Below, piece after piece: positions 10,577 to 37,594 of a stretch of 64,000 nt of DNA. Origin of the DNA: Adineta steineri (Eukaryota > Rotifera > Eurotatoria > Adinetida > Adinetidae). The stretch is from contig CAJNOI010000007.1 of the NCBI GenBank assembly GCA_905250115.1, forward strand, positions 476,684 through 540,683, in the 5' to 3' direction. Positions within the stretch are counted from its first letter, which is position 1; each line of letters opens with the position of its first letter. The notes beneath the pieces were generated by a model. The model did not search any database, was not told the DNA's origin, and worked only from the letters and a program-made list of their open reading frames with translations. The translations under genes and the position numbers were made by a program.

Positions 10577-11805
10577 TTAATCAAAACTTGCTGGACTATT
10601 ATACCAATTATAAACTTTTAAACATAAAATTGGATCAATAATAACAACTGAATCATTATATTTTTTTGATGTTTGTAAACATAATCTTGATGAATCAAAT
10701 AACATTCTTAATTTATGATATCGATAATCACTACTAACATTTAATGTTATTTGTGATAATATCATACCCATATAAGGACCAATTGGTACGAAATTTGAAC
10801 AAATTAAATGTAATATACAACAATCTTTATCAATAATATATTGATTATTTGTTTGAAGTATTGGTGATAAAGCTTGAATTTGAATTTGTTGTTGTTGTTT
10901 TGATTGTTTAATATTATCAAAACGAAATTCAAAATAATAATTATATGATTCACGTTGTGTTGTTGTTTCTAATCCTTTCGAATACCAAATACGTACACAT
11001 CGTGATGAACGAAGAAAATGTGGATCTTTTTGTATAGTATCAGTTTTATTTAAACGATCTTGAAATAGTGGATATACTTGATATAATGATTTAATAACAT
11101 GTGTACGAATTATTGATAAATGTTCATGAACAAGTATTCGACTAATTTTATTTGCTTCTATTTTATTATGTCTATTGAAAACAAAAAAAAATACATAAAT
11201 ATTTGAAATTTATTTAAATATTATTTTTTTTTACTTTCGAAATAAACGCATCCAAAAATAAACAGTATTAATTACATGATTTGATGTTCGACAAATTAAT
11301 GAGAATTTACCAATATCTTCCGGTGAAATATACATTGCAATTATAAACCATAAATCAATAGGATAATCAATTCCATCAGAATTATTATCTATTGAAGATC
11401 TATGTTTTGTAGGTTGTTTATATTTTGATCGAATGATTTCTTGTTGAACTAAAATAAAAATTTTATTAAAAAAAAATATTCATATATGCATATCAACCTT
11501 CATGTTCTTCATCAGATAATTGTGGATCATCAAAATCACTTAAATCTTTTTCATACCAATCTTGTTCATCTAATAAAGTTTTACATTCACGAGTTAATTT
11601 CGATGTTGTTCGTAAATTATTTTGTGGTGAATCTTTTGATGACCGTGAATAATCATATACACTAAAATCTAAAATAAACACAAGGTTAAATTATAAAGAA
11701 ATAGATATTTTTATTGACCTTACCTTTGATAGCGAGACGAAGGGATTCTGTACCAGTACTATTTTTAGCACCGTTACGATTTTGTTTGGAAGCTCGTCGA
11801 GGCAT
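10577..11805 (-). CDS. TMEM183: TMEM183 family protein (four exons)
   Basis: Four exons (11805-11724, 11668-11498, 11448-11235, 11171-10577) join in frame with GT-AG introns of 50-65 bp to give 353 residues. The start MPRRASKQNRNGAK is basic, and an acidic stretch (DLSDFDDPQLSDEEHE) follows. The conserved core YPIDLWFIIAMYISPEDIGKF, then FSLICR and FWMRLFRK, corresponds to the F-box-like segment of vertebrate TMEM183. Further on, DKDCCILHLICSNFVP, YMGMILSQITLNVSSDYRYH and IDPILCLKVYNWY match the family C-terminus. Vertebrate members are about 376 residues, so this is full length. The family is named for a predicted membrane segment, and its cellular role is not established. It starts 388 bp from DYNC2H1 on the opposite strand, so the two probably share a promoter region. 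Confidence 0.85.
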
Positions 11806-12193
11806 TAGCTAGTGGTTTTTAGAAAATAATACATAGTAAAAAAAGGTTGAGCATAAGAAGCCCAAAGTGGTCCAACACCAGCCTGTATCGGCCATTTTTT
11901 CAGACAGATCAAATTAACATACACTACTACTATTTATATGATATTCAAAAAAACATATGACTCATCTTTCAACATGAAAAAAAATATTTTTTTAATTATA
12001 AATTCATAAATTTAATTTTATATTTATATTCGTTTTCTTTACTTGAATTCTTATTTGAAAAATTATCTATAGATGTCACTCTATGATAATACGGAAGAAC
12101 ATTAATATGTTACTAAGCAGCGATAAAAAACGTATGACTAACATGAAAAATAATCAGCTATAGAAACGTACAAAATTTTTTTCTATTTTAAAC
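11806..12193. promoter_or_regulatory. Divergent promoter region between TMEM183 and DYNC2H1
   Basis: A 388-bp AT-rich gap lies between two divergently transcribed start codons (11805 minus, 12194 plus). I see no clear TATA box or operator. The regulatory role is inferred from position only. Confidence 0.4.
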
Positions 12194-28489
<16,296 letters not shown>

Positions 28490-28589
28490 NNNNNNNNNNN
28501 NNNNNNNNNNNNNNNNNNNNNNNNNNNNNNNNNNNNNNNNNNNNNNNNNNNNNNNNNNNNNNNNNNNNNNNNNNNNNNNNNNNNNNNNN
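28490..28589. other. Scaffold gap of 100 N
   Basis: Exactly 100 N, the conventional placeholder for a gap of unknown size. It removes the last exon(s) of DYNC2H1 and any intergenic DNA before the ART-TPR gene. Confidence 0.98.
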
Positions 28590-28673
28590 AAAAAAACAAA
28601 AACCTAGTATATTGTGTTTGGATTTTAGAAATTTTTTAACTTGATCATTGAAATTTGACTAAAAAATTGAACA

Positions 28674-31600
28674 ATGTCCTCCAATACTGAAGAAAAGAAT
28701 GTTCGAAATACACATGAAGATCGAATGGGTACAAATGTTTATTCAGCTGATGATAATAAAAGTATGCATAAATCATTAAATGGTGAATTTATTCTCTACC
28801 AAATATTACTTGAACGAATTTTAAGTGGACAACAACAATTAAAATCAAATGAACAATCTCTTTTAAAATATTTTCAACCAGATGAAAAATCCGATAAAGA
28901 AATAATGACAGAATTTGATCAGACATATCACCCAACAAAAGCTATTTATTGGTACACAAGAGAATCTTGTATTTATAAAATTTTAAATAAAGCTTTAAGA
29001 ACACAAAATACAGAAGAAATTGTTCCTTTTGGACCATTTATTAAAGATTTAAACATGCAATTATCTCAAGAACATAAAGAATTTACTAAACAACAACAAT
29101 CACCAACAATTCAAGTTTATCGTGGACAATTTATTAGTAAAGATGAAATGAATCGTCTCAAATCTGGGCAAGGACAATTAATTTCAACTAATTCATTTTT
29201 ATCAACAAGTACAAATCGAAATAAAGCATTAGAATTTGCTTTAAGTAAACCACCACCAAATGATGAATTAACAACAGTTTTATTAGAAATTGATGTTGAT
29301 TTAAGAGCTCTTTCAAAACCTTATGCCGATATAAAAAATTTAAGTGCTTTTAAAGAAGAAGAAGAAATTCTTTTTATGATTGCTTGTGTTTTTCGAATTG
29401 ATAAAGTTAATTATGATGAAGAAACAAAGCTTTGGATGGCTAAATTTATTTTATGTTCAGAAAATGATTCCGATATGAAAAAATTTACAGAAAATATAAC
29501 AAAAGAATTAAAAGGACAAAATCATCTTATTTCTATTGGCAATTCTCTTGTTGATATGCAAAAATTTGATGATGCTCAAAAACATTTCGAAAATATTTTA
29601 AAAAATCAACAGATCAATGATCCAATTGATTATGCGTATGCTCATCATGGACTTGCTAAAGTTTATGAAAAAAAAGGAAATCATCAATTAGCTGTAGAAA
29701 ATTTCGATATTGCTTTGAATTATTTATCGAAGAGTTCAGCAGCAAATGATCATCCACTTTTTTCTCAGTGTTATAATCAACTAGGATTAATCTATTCTTC
29801 ACATTTAAAGAATTCGGATAAAGCATTTGAATCTTTCGAAAAAGCTTTAAATACAAGTAATGAAAGTTTAGCAATAACTTATTCTGGTTTAGCAAATGCT
29901 CATTTTTTAAAGAAAAATTATCAAATTTCATTGGAATATTTACAGAAAGCTCTGGATAATTCATCGAATTTATCAGAAGCATTACAAGCAGGAACATTTA
30001 TTGAAATGGGAAAAGTTTATACAGCAATGAATAAACAAGAAAAAGCATCAGAAATGTTTGATAAAGCAAATCAATTACAAGCCAAAGATCTTTCTCCAAC
30101 TCATCCAGATATTGGCTATACTTACACGGCACTTGGTTTAATGCATTCAGATCATGGAAATCAACATAAAGCATTAGAATTTATTGAAAAAGCTCATCAA
30201 TTACAATTAGAAACATTACCAAGTAATCATCCTGATTTAGCAGAAACTTATCAAAATTTTGGAGATTTATATTTAAAACAAGCTAGTTTAGACAAAGCTT
30301 TACATTTTTATAAAAAAAAATTAGAAATTCAATTGAAAACATTATCATTAAGTAACCCATCAGTGGTTGAAACTTATGATATTATTGGAAATGTTTATTT
30401 AAAGAAAAAGGATTTTAAACAAGCATCAATTTATTTTCATAAATCTCTTGATGGTCAACTAGAAACAAAGAAAGTTGGTGATCTATCATTAAGTAAAGGA
30501 TTTGAAACTCTTGCCGATATTCATTTAGATCAACATAATGAGATAATAGATGAGAAAATTTTAGATAAGGCATTAGATTATTATCTTCAATCTCTTCAAA
30601 ATCAATTAGAAACAAAATTCTTGGAAGATTACTCATTAATTGATCTTTATAAAATAATTGCCAAGATTTATTATAAAAAACGTTATTTAGATCAGTCATT
30701 ACTTTATTATAATCGTTTACTTGATTGTTATTTAAGAAAATCTCCATTAAATCAAATTAATATTGATAATACATATAAATTAATTGAGAAAGTTTATCTG
30801 AAAAAACATCATTTCAATCAGTCATTGTCATATTTTAATAATCATAGACGAAATCTTTCTGAAAATCAATTCGAACATATCGATAATATTCATTTTGAAA
30901 AACGTCATTTAGATCATTCATCAAATTATTTTCAAGATATTGTCAATAAACAATTATTAAAATATCCAGAAAAATCAGCAAATTTAAATAATATTTATTA
31001 TATTTTAGCAAATATTTATTATGAAAAACAATATTTTCATCATTCATTAAAATATTTTCTTCAATTATTAAAGAATCAATCGGAAGATTTCTCATTAGGA
31101 AATCTTTATAAAGCAATTGCAACGATTTATTTTCAAATCGAAAATTGGGAAGAATCATTAATTTATTTCTATAAATTAATTCAATATCAATTACAATCTC
31201 AAACTACAGAACGTTCAGCAATAGATGATACTTATGAATTGATTGGAAAAGTTTATTTGAAATTTGATTATTCTCTTAATGAATTATCAAAGAAAAAAGA
31301 AAATTTATCAAGACGAGATTCTCAAATTGATAACTATTATTTAGATCAAAGTTTAGCTTATTTTCAAAATTTACTTAATACACGAAACAAAATTTATTCA
31401 TTCGCTGAAATTCATCGAATTATTGCAAATATTTATTTAAAAAAACAAAATTTTAATCAAGCATTATTCCATTGTCAAACATCACTTGACAATCAACTCA
31501 AACATAAGCCGAAAGGAAATGTATCAATAGCTCAATTATATTTTATTATGGGTGATATACATCGTCGACAAGGTTCTTCTAATTATGCATTGAAAGCTTA

Positions 31601-31703
31601 CAAAAAAGCATTACATATATGTCAACGTGTAGATTCACATAACCATGGTTTCATTGACAACATTCAAAATCGAATACGTCTTGTATTAACTCCTGCTATA
31701 TAA
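28674..31703 (+). CDS. ADP-ribosyltransferase with C-terminal TPR array, 1009 residues
   Basis: Intronless. Residues 30-140 are helical. Residues 145-260 form an arginine-type mono-ADP-ribosyltransferase domain with the R-S-ExE triad visible: R150 in VYRGQ, the STS motif at 177-179 in SFLSTSTNRNKALEFA, and E229-x-E231 in KEEEEILF. The enzyme would transfer ADP-ribose from NAD+ to arginine on a partner protein. Residues 315 to the end hold about 15 tetratricopeptide repeats, many with the 42-residue spacing of kinesin-light-chain type (for example ETYQNFGDLYLKQASLDKAL), so partner binding is likely. The start is secure because an in-frame TGA lies six bases upstream. The IWLD head module of the bdelloid family is missing here, whereas the 7331-8017 gene has only that module. 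An AATAAA lies about 17 bp after the stop. The substrate is unknown. Confidence 0.85.
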   Translation: MSSNTEEKNVRNTHEDRMGTNVYSADDNKSMHKSLNGEFILYQILLERILSGQQQLKSNEQSLLKYFQPDEKSDKEIMTEFDQTYHPTKAIYWYTRESCIYKILNKALRTQNTEEIVPFGPFIKDLNMQLSQEHKEFTKQQQSPTIQVYRGQFISKDEMNRLKSGQGQLISTNSFLSTSTNRNKALEFALSKPPPNDELTTVLLEIDVDLRALSKPYADIKNLSAFKEEEEILFMIACVFRIDKVNYDEETKLWMAKFILCSENDSDMKKFTENITKELKGQNHLISIGNSLVDMQKFDDAQKHFENILKNQQINDPIDYAYAHHGLAKVYEKKGNHQLAVENFDIALNYLSKSSAANDHPLFSQCYNQLGLIYSSHLKNSDKAFESFEKALNTSNESLAITYSGLANAHFLKKNYQISLEYLQKALDNSSNLSEALQAGTFIEMGKVYTAMNKQEKASEMFDKANQLQAKDLSPTHPDIGYTYTALGLMHSDHGNQHKALEFIEKAHQLQLETLPSNHPDLAETYQNFGDLYLKQASLDKALHFYKKKLEIQLKTLSLSNPSVVETYDIIGNVYLKKKDFKQASIYFHKSLDGQLETKKVGDLSLSKGFETLADIHLDQHNEIIDEKILDKALDYYLQSLQNQLETKFLEDYSLIDLYKIIAKIYYKKRYLDQSLLYYNRLLDCYLRKSPLNQINIDNTYKLIEKVYLKKHHFNQSLSYFNNHRRNLSENQFEHIDNIHFEKRHLDHSSNYFQDIVNKQLLKYPEKSANLNNIYYILANIYYEKQYFHHSLKYFLQLLKNQSEDFSLGNLYKAIATIYFQIENWEESLIYFYKLIQYQLQSQTTERSAIDDTYELIGKVYLKFDYSLNELSKKKENLSRRDSQIDNYYLDQSLAYFQNLLNTRNKIYSFAEIHRIIANIYLKKQNFNQALFHCQTSLDNQLKHKPKGNVSIAQLYFIMGDIHRRQGSSNYALKAYKKALHICQRVDSHNHGFIDNIQNRIRLVLTPAI

Positions 31704-31861
31704 GCCGTTTATTTTTTCAATAAAAAAAATACATCACTTAACGTATCTTGAATTTTCTCTTTTGTTTATGTACACAAATATAAAACTAGCACAATCTTAT
31801 AAATAAATATACAACAATTTAATATAACTCATGATACGTTTTTCAGTGTATATAGCGCAGT
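31704..31861. terminator. Convergent 3' region
   Basis: A 158-bp gap between two converging genes. It contains AATAAA for the plus-strand ART-TPR gene near 31720. No clear polyadenylation signal for the opposite gene was picked out. Confidence 0.4.
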
Positions 31862-34800
31862 TTAATTACGATATGAACAAATTTTTAACGATTGACCACA
31901 CATCTGATATTGATTAGCATTTTCAATAATATAATTTGTTTGTCGTTCATCATCCAATTGAATATAAGCGTACCTAGAAATAAATAAATAAGATATTAGC
32001 TAATTTAATCTTTAAGCGATCTTAGTTTAAAATATTTACATGTAGAAATATTAAACAAATTTAGAAAACCTATTAAACTAACTAGTTTTTTAGAACTCTG
32101 ATAAATCACAAAAATGTCTGAAGATCGCGATTGAACATTTTCTAGTAAACTATGTTGAGTAAATTGAAGTTATACAATTAACTGTCTCACCCTAGTAAAA
32201 CCTTGTCATTGCTTTTCGTTGTTGTTTCCATTCTTCGTCGGCAAACAATGGCTGGACAATATTTTATGATATAACAATTACCAAACAAACGACGCAAATC
32301 TCCCACATTAACATGTTGTGGTATACCACGAACTAAGATTTTCTTGTTGTCGAAAGTTTGATTGCTACCGATACGAGTGGAACAGTCATGAGCATACTCA
32401 ACACGACATTGAGGACCAAGATGCTTGTAATTAATAGGTCGATGAAGATTGATTTCGGCATGTTTAGGCTTCTTGTGAACAACAAACGCATATCTAATAA
32501 AAAGATTTCCATTGTATTTTTCAACAAAAAACTATTAATATGACATACTTAAGATGTGATACAGAGTGATATTCTTTTAATGTCACTTTCGAACAGCCAA
32601 TGAAGTGAGTGTATATATCGTGTTTAGTCACGTCGCGTCTTAATCCTGAGACATAGAGTACTTTACGAGCATCTAACAGTTTTTCATGTAGTTGTTGTCT
32701 TTTATTGCAGCTTTGTTTAGTAACATTTGTCTTGCATGTATTGAATGATGATGATTGTATATTCTAAATAGAAGTAGAGTTCATTTTGAATGAATAATAT
32801 ATATGTGATGGAAGTGAATCTGAAGAGAATTATTATAGTACAGCTAGTTTCATCTCTTCATATATAACGATCGTTTACTATCTAAATATAGCGCCTATAA
32901 GAGCCCTGCTTAATCGCAAATTTTGGCGTTGCATTACGACGTCGTATGAGAAGCTGTATTTCTGTTTCAAACATTACAATAAAATATAATCTATTTTAAG
33001 ACAGTAAATTAATTGTAAATGATTGCGATTTACCCTATTGTTACATTCGTCAGTTTGATTAAATGTTGTTTCAACAGAATCCACATCTAATGGTAGTAAA
33101 TTCATTAGTTCTTCCCATGAAAAATCATAGTTGTTTCCGTACGAGTCTATCGTAAGGTTTTCATGAATATTTGTAGGTACATCAGAATTTTGATCAAGTG
33201 TATTTGTTACTGTATTTATTTCAGGTAGACGATTATTTGAATATGAATCCGTGAGTAGTAGATCAGATGCGAATAGATCACATGTATTCAAAAGACTATC
33301 TTCCCTAAAATACAAGAAATTATAGAATTGAAATACTTTTGACGGTATAAACAAAATGTTTATCGAATGAGATACATTTATATAAAAGAATTGTCTATTT
33401 GATTTTATTTGATATATATATATATATACAACACTTTGTAAAATTTATTTAAATTAGTTCTAGCTATAATATTACTAATTAAAACTTTTTTTCTTAGTTT
33501 TCTACTGGAATTTCAATACTCAACAAATATAACAATTTAAGAAAATGATGTCATTAATATTCATATTTCTAATTATAATATGAAATAGGACATTTTAAGA
33601 ATAAAACTATTAGAAGAAAAGACATCTGTTGATATAAATAAAAATTTACTATTTATTATAGTCGAATTTTTGTAAGCTAAATTATTTTGATGAATATTAC
33701 TTACTGAAATAATTCAAGTCGAAGTTGATCATTATTATCATCGGCTATATTTGTACTATCTTCAAAAGAGTAGTTGCTGTCAGGTGATGCTATTAATGAA
33801 GATGATAATAAATGGTAAGACGGTAGACTCCGTTGTGGTGGTACGGTGACTTTCATATTTCTTGATATCATAGGTTCATCTAAATAATGAGAAAAAAAAC
33901 AATCAAAAATCATTTTCATCTATGTCAACATTTCAAAGCGTCTATATACATAAAATTCACTTCTTTGTTTAAGAGGAAGTACAAAACTTCATATATATAT
34001 ATGTGATCGTATTTCTATCATTTAAATTCAATTGTGAATAAATGCAGTCAAACTTCAATAATAAGCTACCGATAGTACAATGATTATGTACTATAACATA
34101 TAACACGAAGCGAAGAAAAAAAGATATTAAGCAATGCCGTACTCATTAAATGAAAAGCAAAGTTTTGCGCGATCTCTTATATAATAAACGTTAAATATAT
34201 CTGTTCAAAAAGGAGAAGAATAACTTTTTATAATGAATCATTATCAATATGTATATTGTATGAATAAAAAGTAACATATATTTGTGAGGAAAAATTATTT
34301 TCTCATGTAAAAATCTTTTTCTCGATTGATTATCTGAACGACAGAGAAAATAAAATAATTCTGCCTCTAACCCGCCAGAGATTGTTTCTAAAAGTTTTCC
34401 GTTATCTGTGCTAGCAAGCATCTATTAATAATAACTATTATTGTTCTGAATAATTTTGTCATATAACTATAAAAAGGAAAGCTAAAGGAATCTATTGTTA
34501 AGTAGAATATGTTTTCGAGGATTAAATAAGTTTATTAATAAATCACACAAGACGATGGTAAATAATAAAGTAGAAGATCATATAATATGCTACATAAAAA
34601 TGCGGGCTATATATATATATATGGAAAATAACTATCTAGTTAGAGCAAGAGATACATCCAGGTAAAAGTTATAGAAAGATGTTCATTAAGGCAAGAAAGA
34701 ATAAGTAACACCTGGATTTGTTAGAAGAAGATATCACAACATAACACTATGTAGTTAGTTAAATAAAAGCATTTAAAAAAATTAGATACCATGTAATGAA

Positions 34801-35897
34801 TTGTGGTCAAGATTGCATGGTGTTGACATTGCAGTCATAGGTGTATCATAATCTAAAAACATACAGAATAATATAAAAGACTATTATAAATATGATGTCA
34901 GACTTGTGACTATATCAAAGGCATCATTAATAACATTATCAAGATTCGAAGTAATATATTCTTCTATGAGATCACGAAGAAATAAATTAAGATCACATGT
35001 TATTGATAAAGAATCATGAGGAATATCACATCGACATGATGCAGTAGAAATACTTGCATGACCTTCTTCGATCCAGCTTGGTAAAGCAAAGGCAATGGAT
35101 TCACTATAACTAGCATGCATTGTAAAGCATTGTGATAAAGTCCCAGCTGATAGTACTACGAATTCATTTGGACTTTGAGTAATTCGATGATAACGAATAT
35201 AATATTTTTCTAATATTGAAGGATCAATAAATATTTTTCCATGATCTAGACAAGCAGATATATTTTGTTTATCTAGTAATGTTTGTAGAGCTCTTCGTTC
35301 ACTATGAGGAATGATGTACCAAAAATGAGCACCACCTTCATGATGGTAGTCAAGTGAAAAGAGATGCTGTTGAGTACATGTTAATGGAAAAATTGCACCA
35401 GGTCCATGAGCTCTTTTCAAACATGGAGTATATTTTTGTACTACACCTCTTCCAGCTAATTTGAGAAGTGATTGACCTGGTACACGATGAATATCAAATC
35501 GTGTATGAGATTGTTTTTCAAGAAACAAACTCGTATTTGGCATTAATGAAGTATTCAATTGACGTTGTTTGTTGTTTAGACGAGATAATGATGTCCAAAA
35601 ATCAGCTTCATCATGTACTAAAGAATTTTGTTCAATTGATTCAACATTGTTATCATTTCTTTCTACGGAATAGATAGGATAATCCTTATTTATTTTTGTA
35701 ATATATGTAGAAACTGGAGGTGTCAATAGATTCGTTCGTCGTTTCTTCAAAGCTAAATTACAATCGATGTTTAGCTGGATTTTAATTGCGCCATATTCTT
35801 TTAGAAGTTGTTGATGTTTATAAATAAAACGGACAAATTCTTGAATATCATTTTTATCAGCTTGCAAAGTCGGAACATATACTGGAATTGCTGACAT
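31862..35897 (-). CDS. JmjN/JmjC-like domain fused to two RRM domains (seven exons)
   Basis: Seven exons (35897-34904, 34852-34790, 33879-33705, 33304-33034, 32763-32549, 32493-32203, 31973-31862) join in phase to 706 residues. Residues 1-45 look like JmjN (IPVYVPTLQADKNDIQEF). Residues about 130-300 look like JmjC (HLFSLDYHHEGGAHFWYIIP, then PNEFVVLSAGTLSQCFTMH and SIAFALPSW). Aligned to KDM4 enzymes, the HxE iron ligands become T and T (PLTCTQQ), and the 2-oxoglutarate-binding Asn and Lys become Asp and His; only the last His may remain. It is therefore probably not a demethylase. An acidic linker follows (residues about 330-500), then RRM1 (KVLYVSGL, KYAFVVH) and RRM2 (KILVRGI, RYAYIQL). 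The RRM exon has no in-frame Met ahead of its domain and matches the phase of the previous exon, which supports a single gene. The exon 6 donor (GTTTTA) is weak. Confidence 0.65.
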
Positions 35898-37485
35898 TTT
35901 TTTTTCTAAGAATTCAAAAATAAAAAATAATATTATTTATATTTCATTTACATAAAACTTATATCAATAAAATGAATTGAAATTTCTCAATCCTCTTTTC
36001 TTGTGAATAAAATTCGCCAGATTTTGCACTTTATAGTATTGAAAATATAGAATTATTTAGAAAGTTTAGTCAGTAAATAAACCCCTAAAGTTGTGAGTCA
36101 ACAAAAGTGAGTCACAAAATCTATGAAGCGCGAAACTTTCTATCTAATCATAGGTATCTCTTGAATGACAAGAAACGAATGTGTAGATGAAAAATTAACT
36201 TAAAACCTTTTGGAATATTCTAAAGGTTTCAACCATAATGGATGAAAGTTCTCTGACATATTTGCGTTCTTAAGAGATCGAATCACTGCAATGCTTTTAT
36301 AATTTATCGATATTTTTATGGCGATTTCTGATAAAAAAAAGTGTTTGTGTTAATAGTATTGCATTTTATAATATTTATCCTTGTCAAGCATCACATCATT
36401 TTTATACAAAGCATACACTTATTTATCCGCTCATCAGCGAGAACGAAAGAAAGAAAGAAAGGAAAAATAAAGACAAAATATCACACAATACGCGAAATAA
36501 TGCTAAAATTAGATGGGAGACAAAATATTATACAGTGCATAGGATGCAGACAAAAATATATGCTTTTTCATTAATTTATTATAATTTTCTATTTCTAGTT
36601 AGATACGATTAGTTTTACTAGTTATGCCGATGTTATATACGTAACGATCATATATAATTAATAGTTCTCATTTACAAACAATTTAACAAATTATTTAACA
36701 CTATACAATCATTTACATTTTCATCTAATTTTTGTTCTATTATTAGAATAGTAGTATCAATAAAAATTAGAGAAGAAACTTCTAGGATGATCTAAAACAT
36801 CTTAAATCACAAATAAGAAAATCTTATTATTATGAAAGTTTATACAGTATTTCATAGAATCTTAGAATTCCTTTTGATTATATAATTTTTATAAAACTGT
36901 GAAATTAACTACACTAACTGAGAAATCTATTCTTCGTACTTTATTCGAAAATAAAAATACGACGTAAAACCTCTCATCCTTACAGTCTCACCTATATGCT
37001 TATTTTTGTTTTCGTTCTTTTTACCTATCAATAGGCGTAAGCTAGATCGATTTATATTTCAGATGAGATTTACAAATAAAACAACATTCAGTTTAATGCG
37101 TTTTTTTTAAGCAAGAGTGATTTGAATGTTTTATAATAATTAACTTATCTATAATCTATTTATCAATAATAAAAGTATTTGAATAGACTAAAAGTTTTAC
37201 TTTTTAATCAAAAAAATATCATCAGAAAAAAAACAGTGAAACATCAAATAATCAAAACTGCAACTTTTTCATAATACTAATTGACTGTTATTCAAAAAAA
37301 AAATTTCAACTCTATGACCTTGAAATAATCTGCTACATTTTCTAAATTTGCTATATAAGAGTATATGTAACGCTGACGAAGGTATTTTTTGTTTTTCTAG
37401 CAGTATAAAAATCATTAATTAAAATTACGAATGTATGAAATAAAATACAGTTGAAGAATATTAGTTTATAAATATAATTATTTAC

Positions 37486-37594
37486 CTTATTATATATGAA
37501 GTTTTACCAAACTCGATAATTCTATTGATATATTGATAACAAACTTGTTCCTGTCGATTTGATGGTATAGACAATATGAAATCAGGCGAATAAC
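37486..37594 (-). other. Possible orphan exon
   Basis: A 109-base segment is bounded on the minus strand by an acceptor (ttgttag) and a good donor (ataataag followed by GTAAAT). It reads without a stop as GYSPDFILSIPSNRQEQVCY and onward to TSYIIR. The composition looks protein-like, but I found no partner exon with a matching phase. The ATG exon of the JmjC gene at 35897 does not match its phase. Confidence 0.25.

Noticed and set aside
34191-34421. Possible extra exon of the JmjC-RRM gene
   Set aside because: It would bring an in-frame stop when joined to the preceding exon phase; direct joining of 34790 to 33879 keeps the frame.
36341-36574. Open frame of 77 codons on the plus strand
   Set aside because: Composition is typical of random AT-rich DNA, with no domain, no splice logic and no start context.
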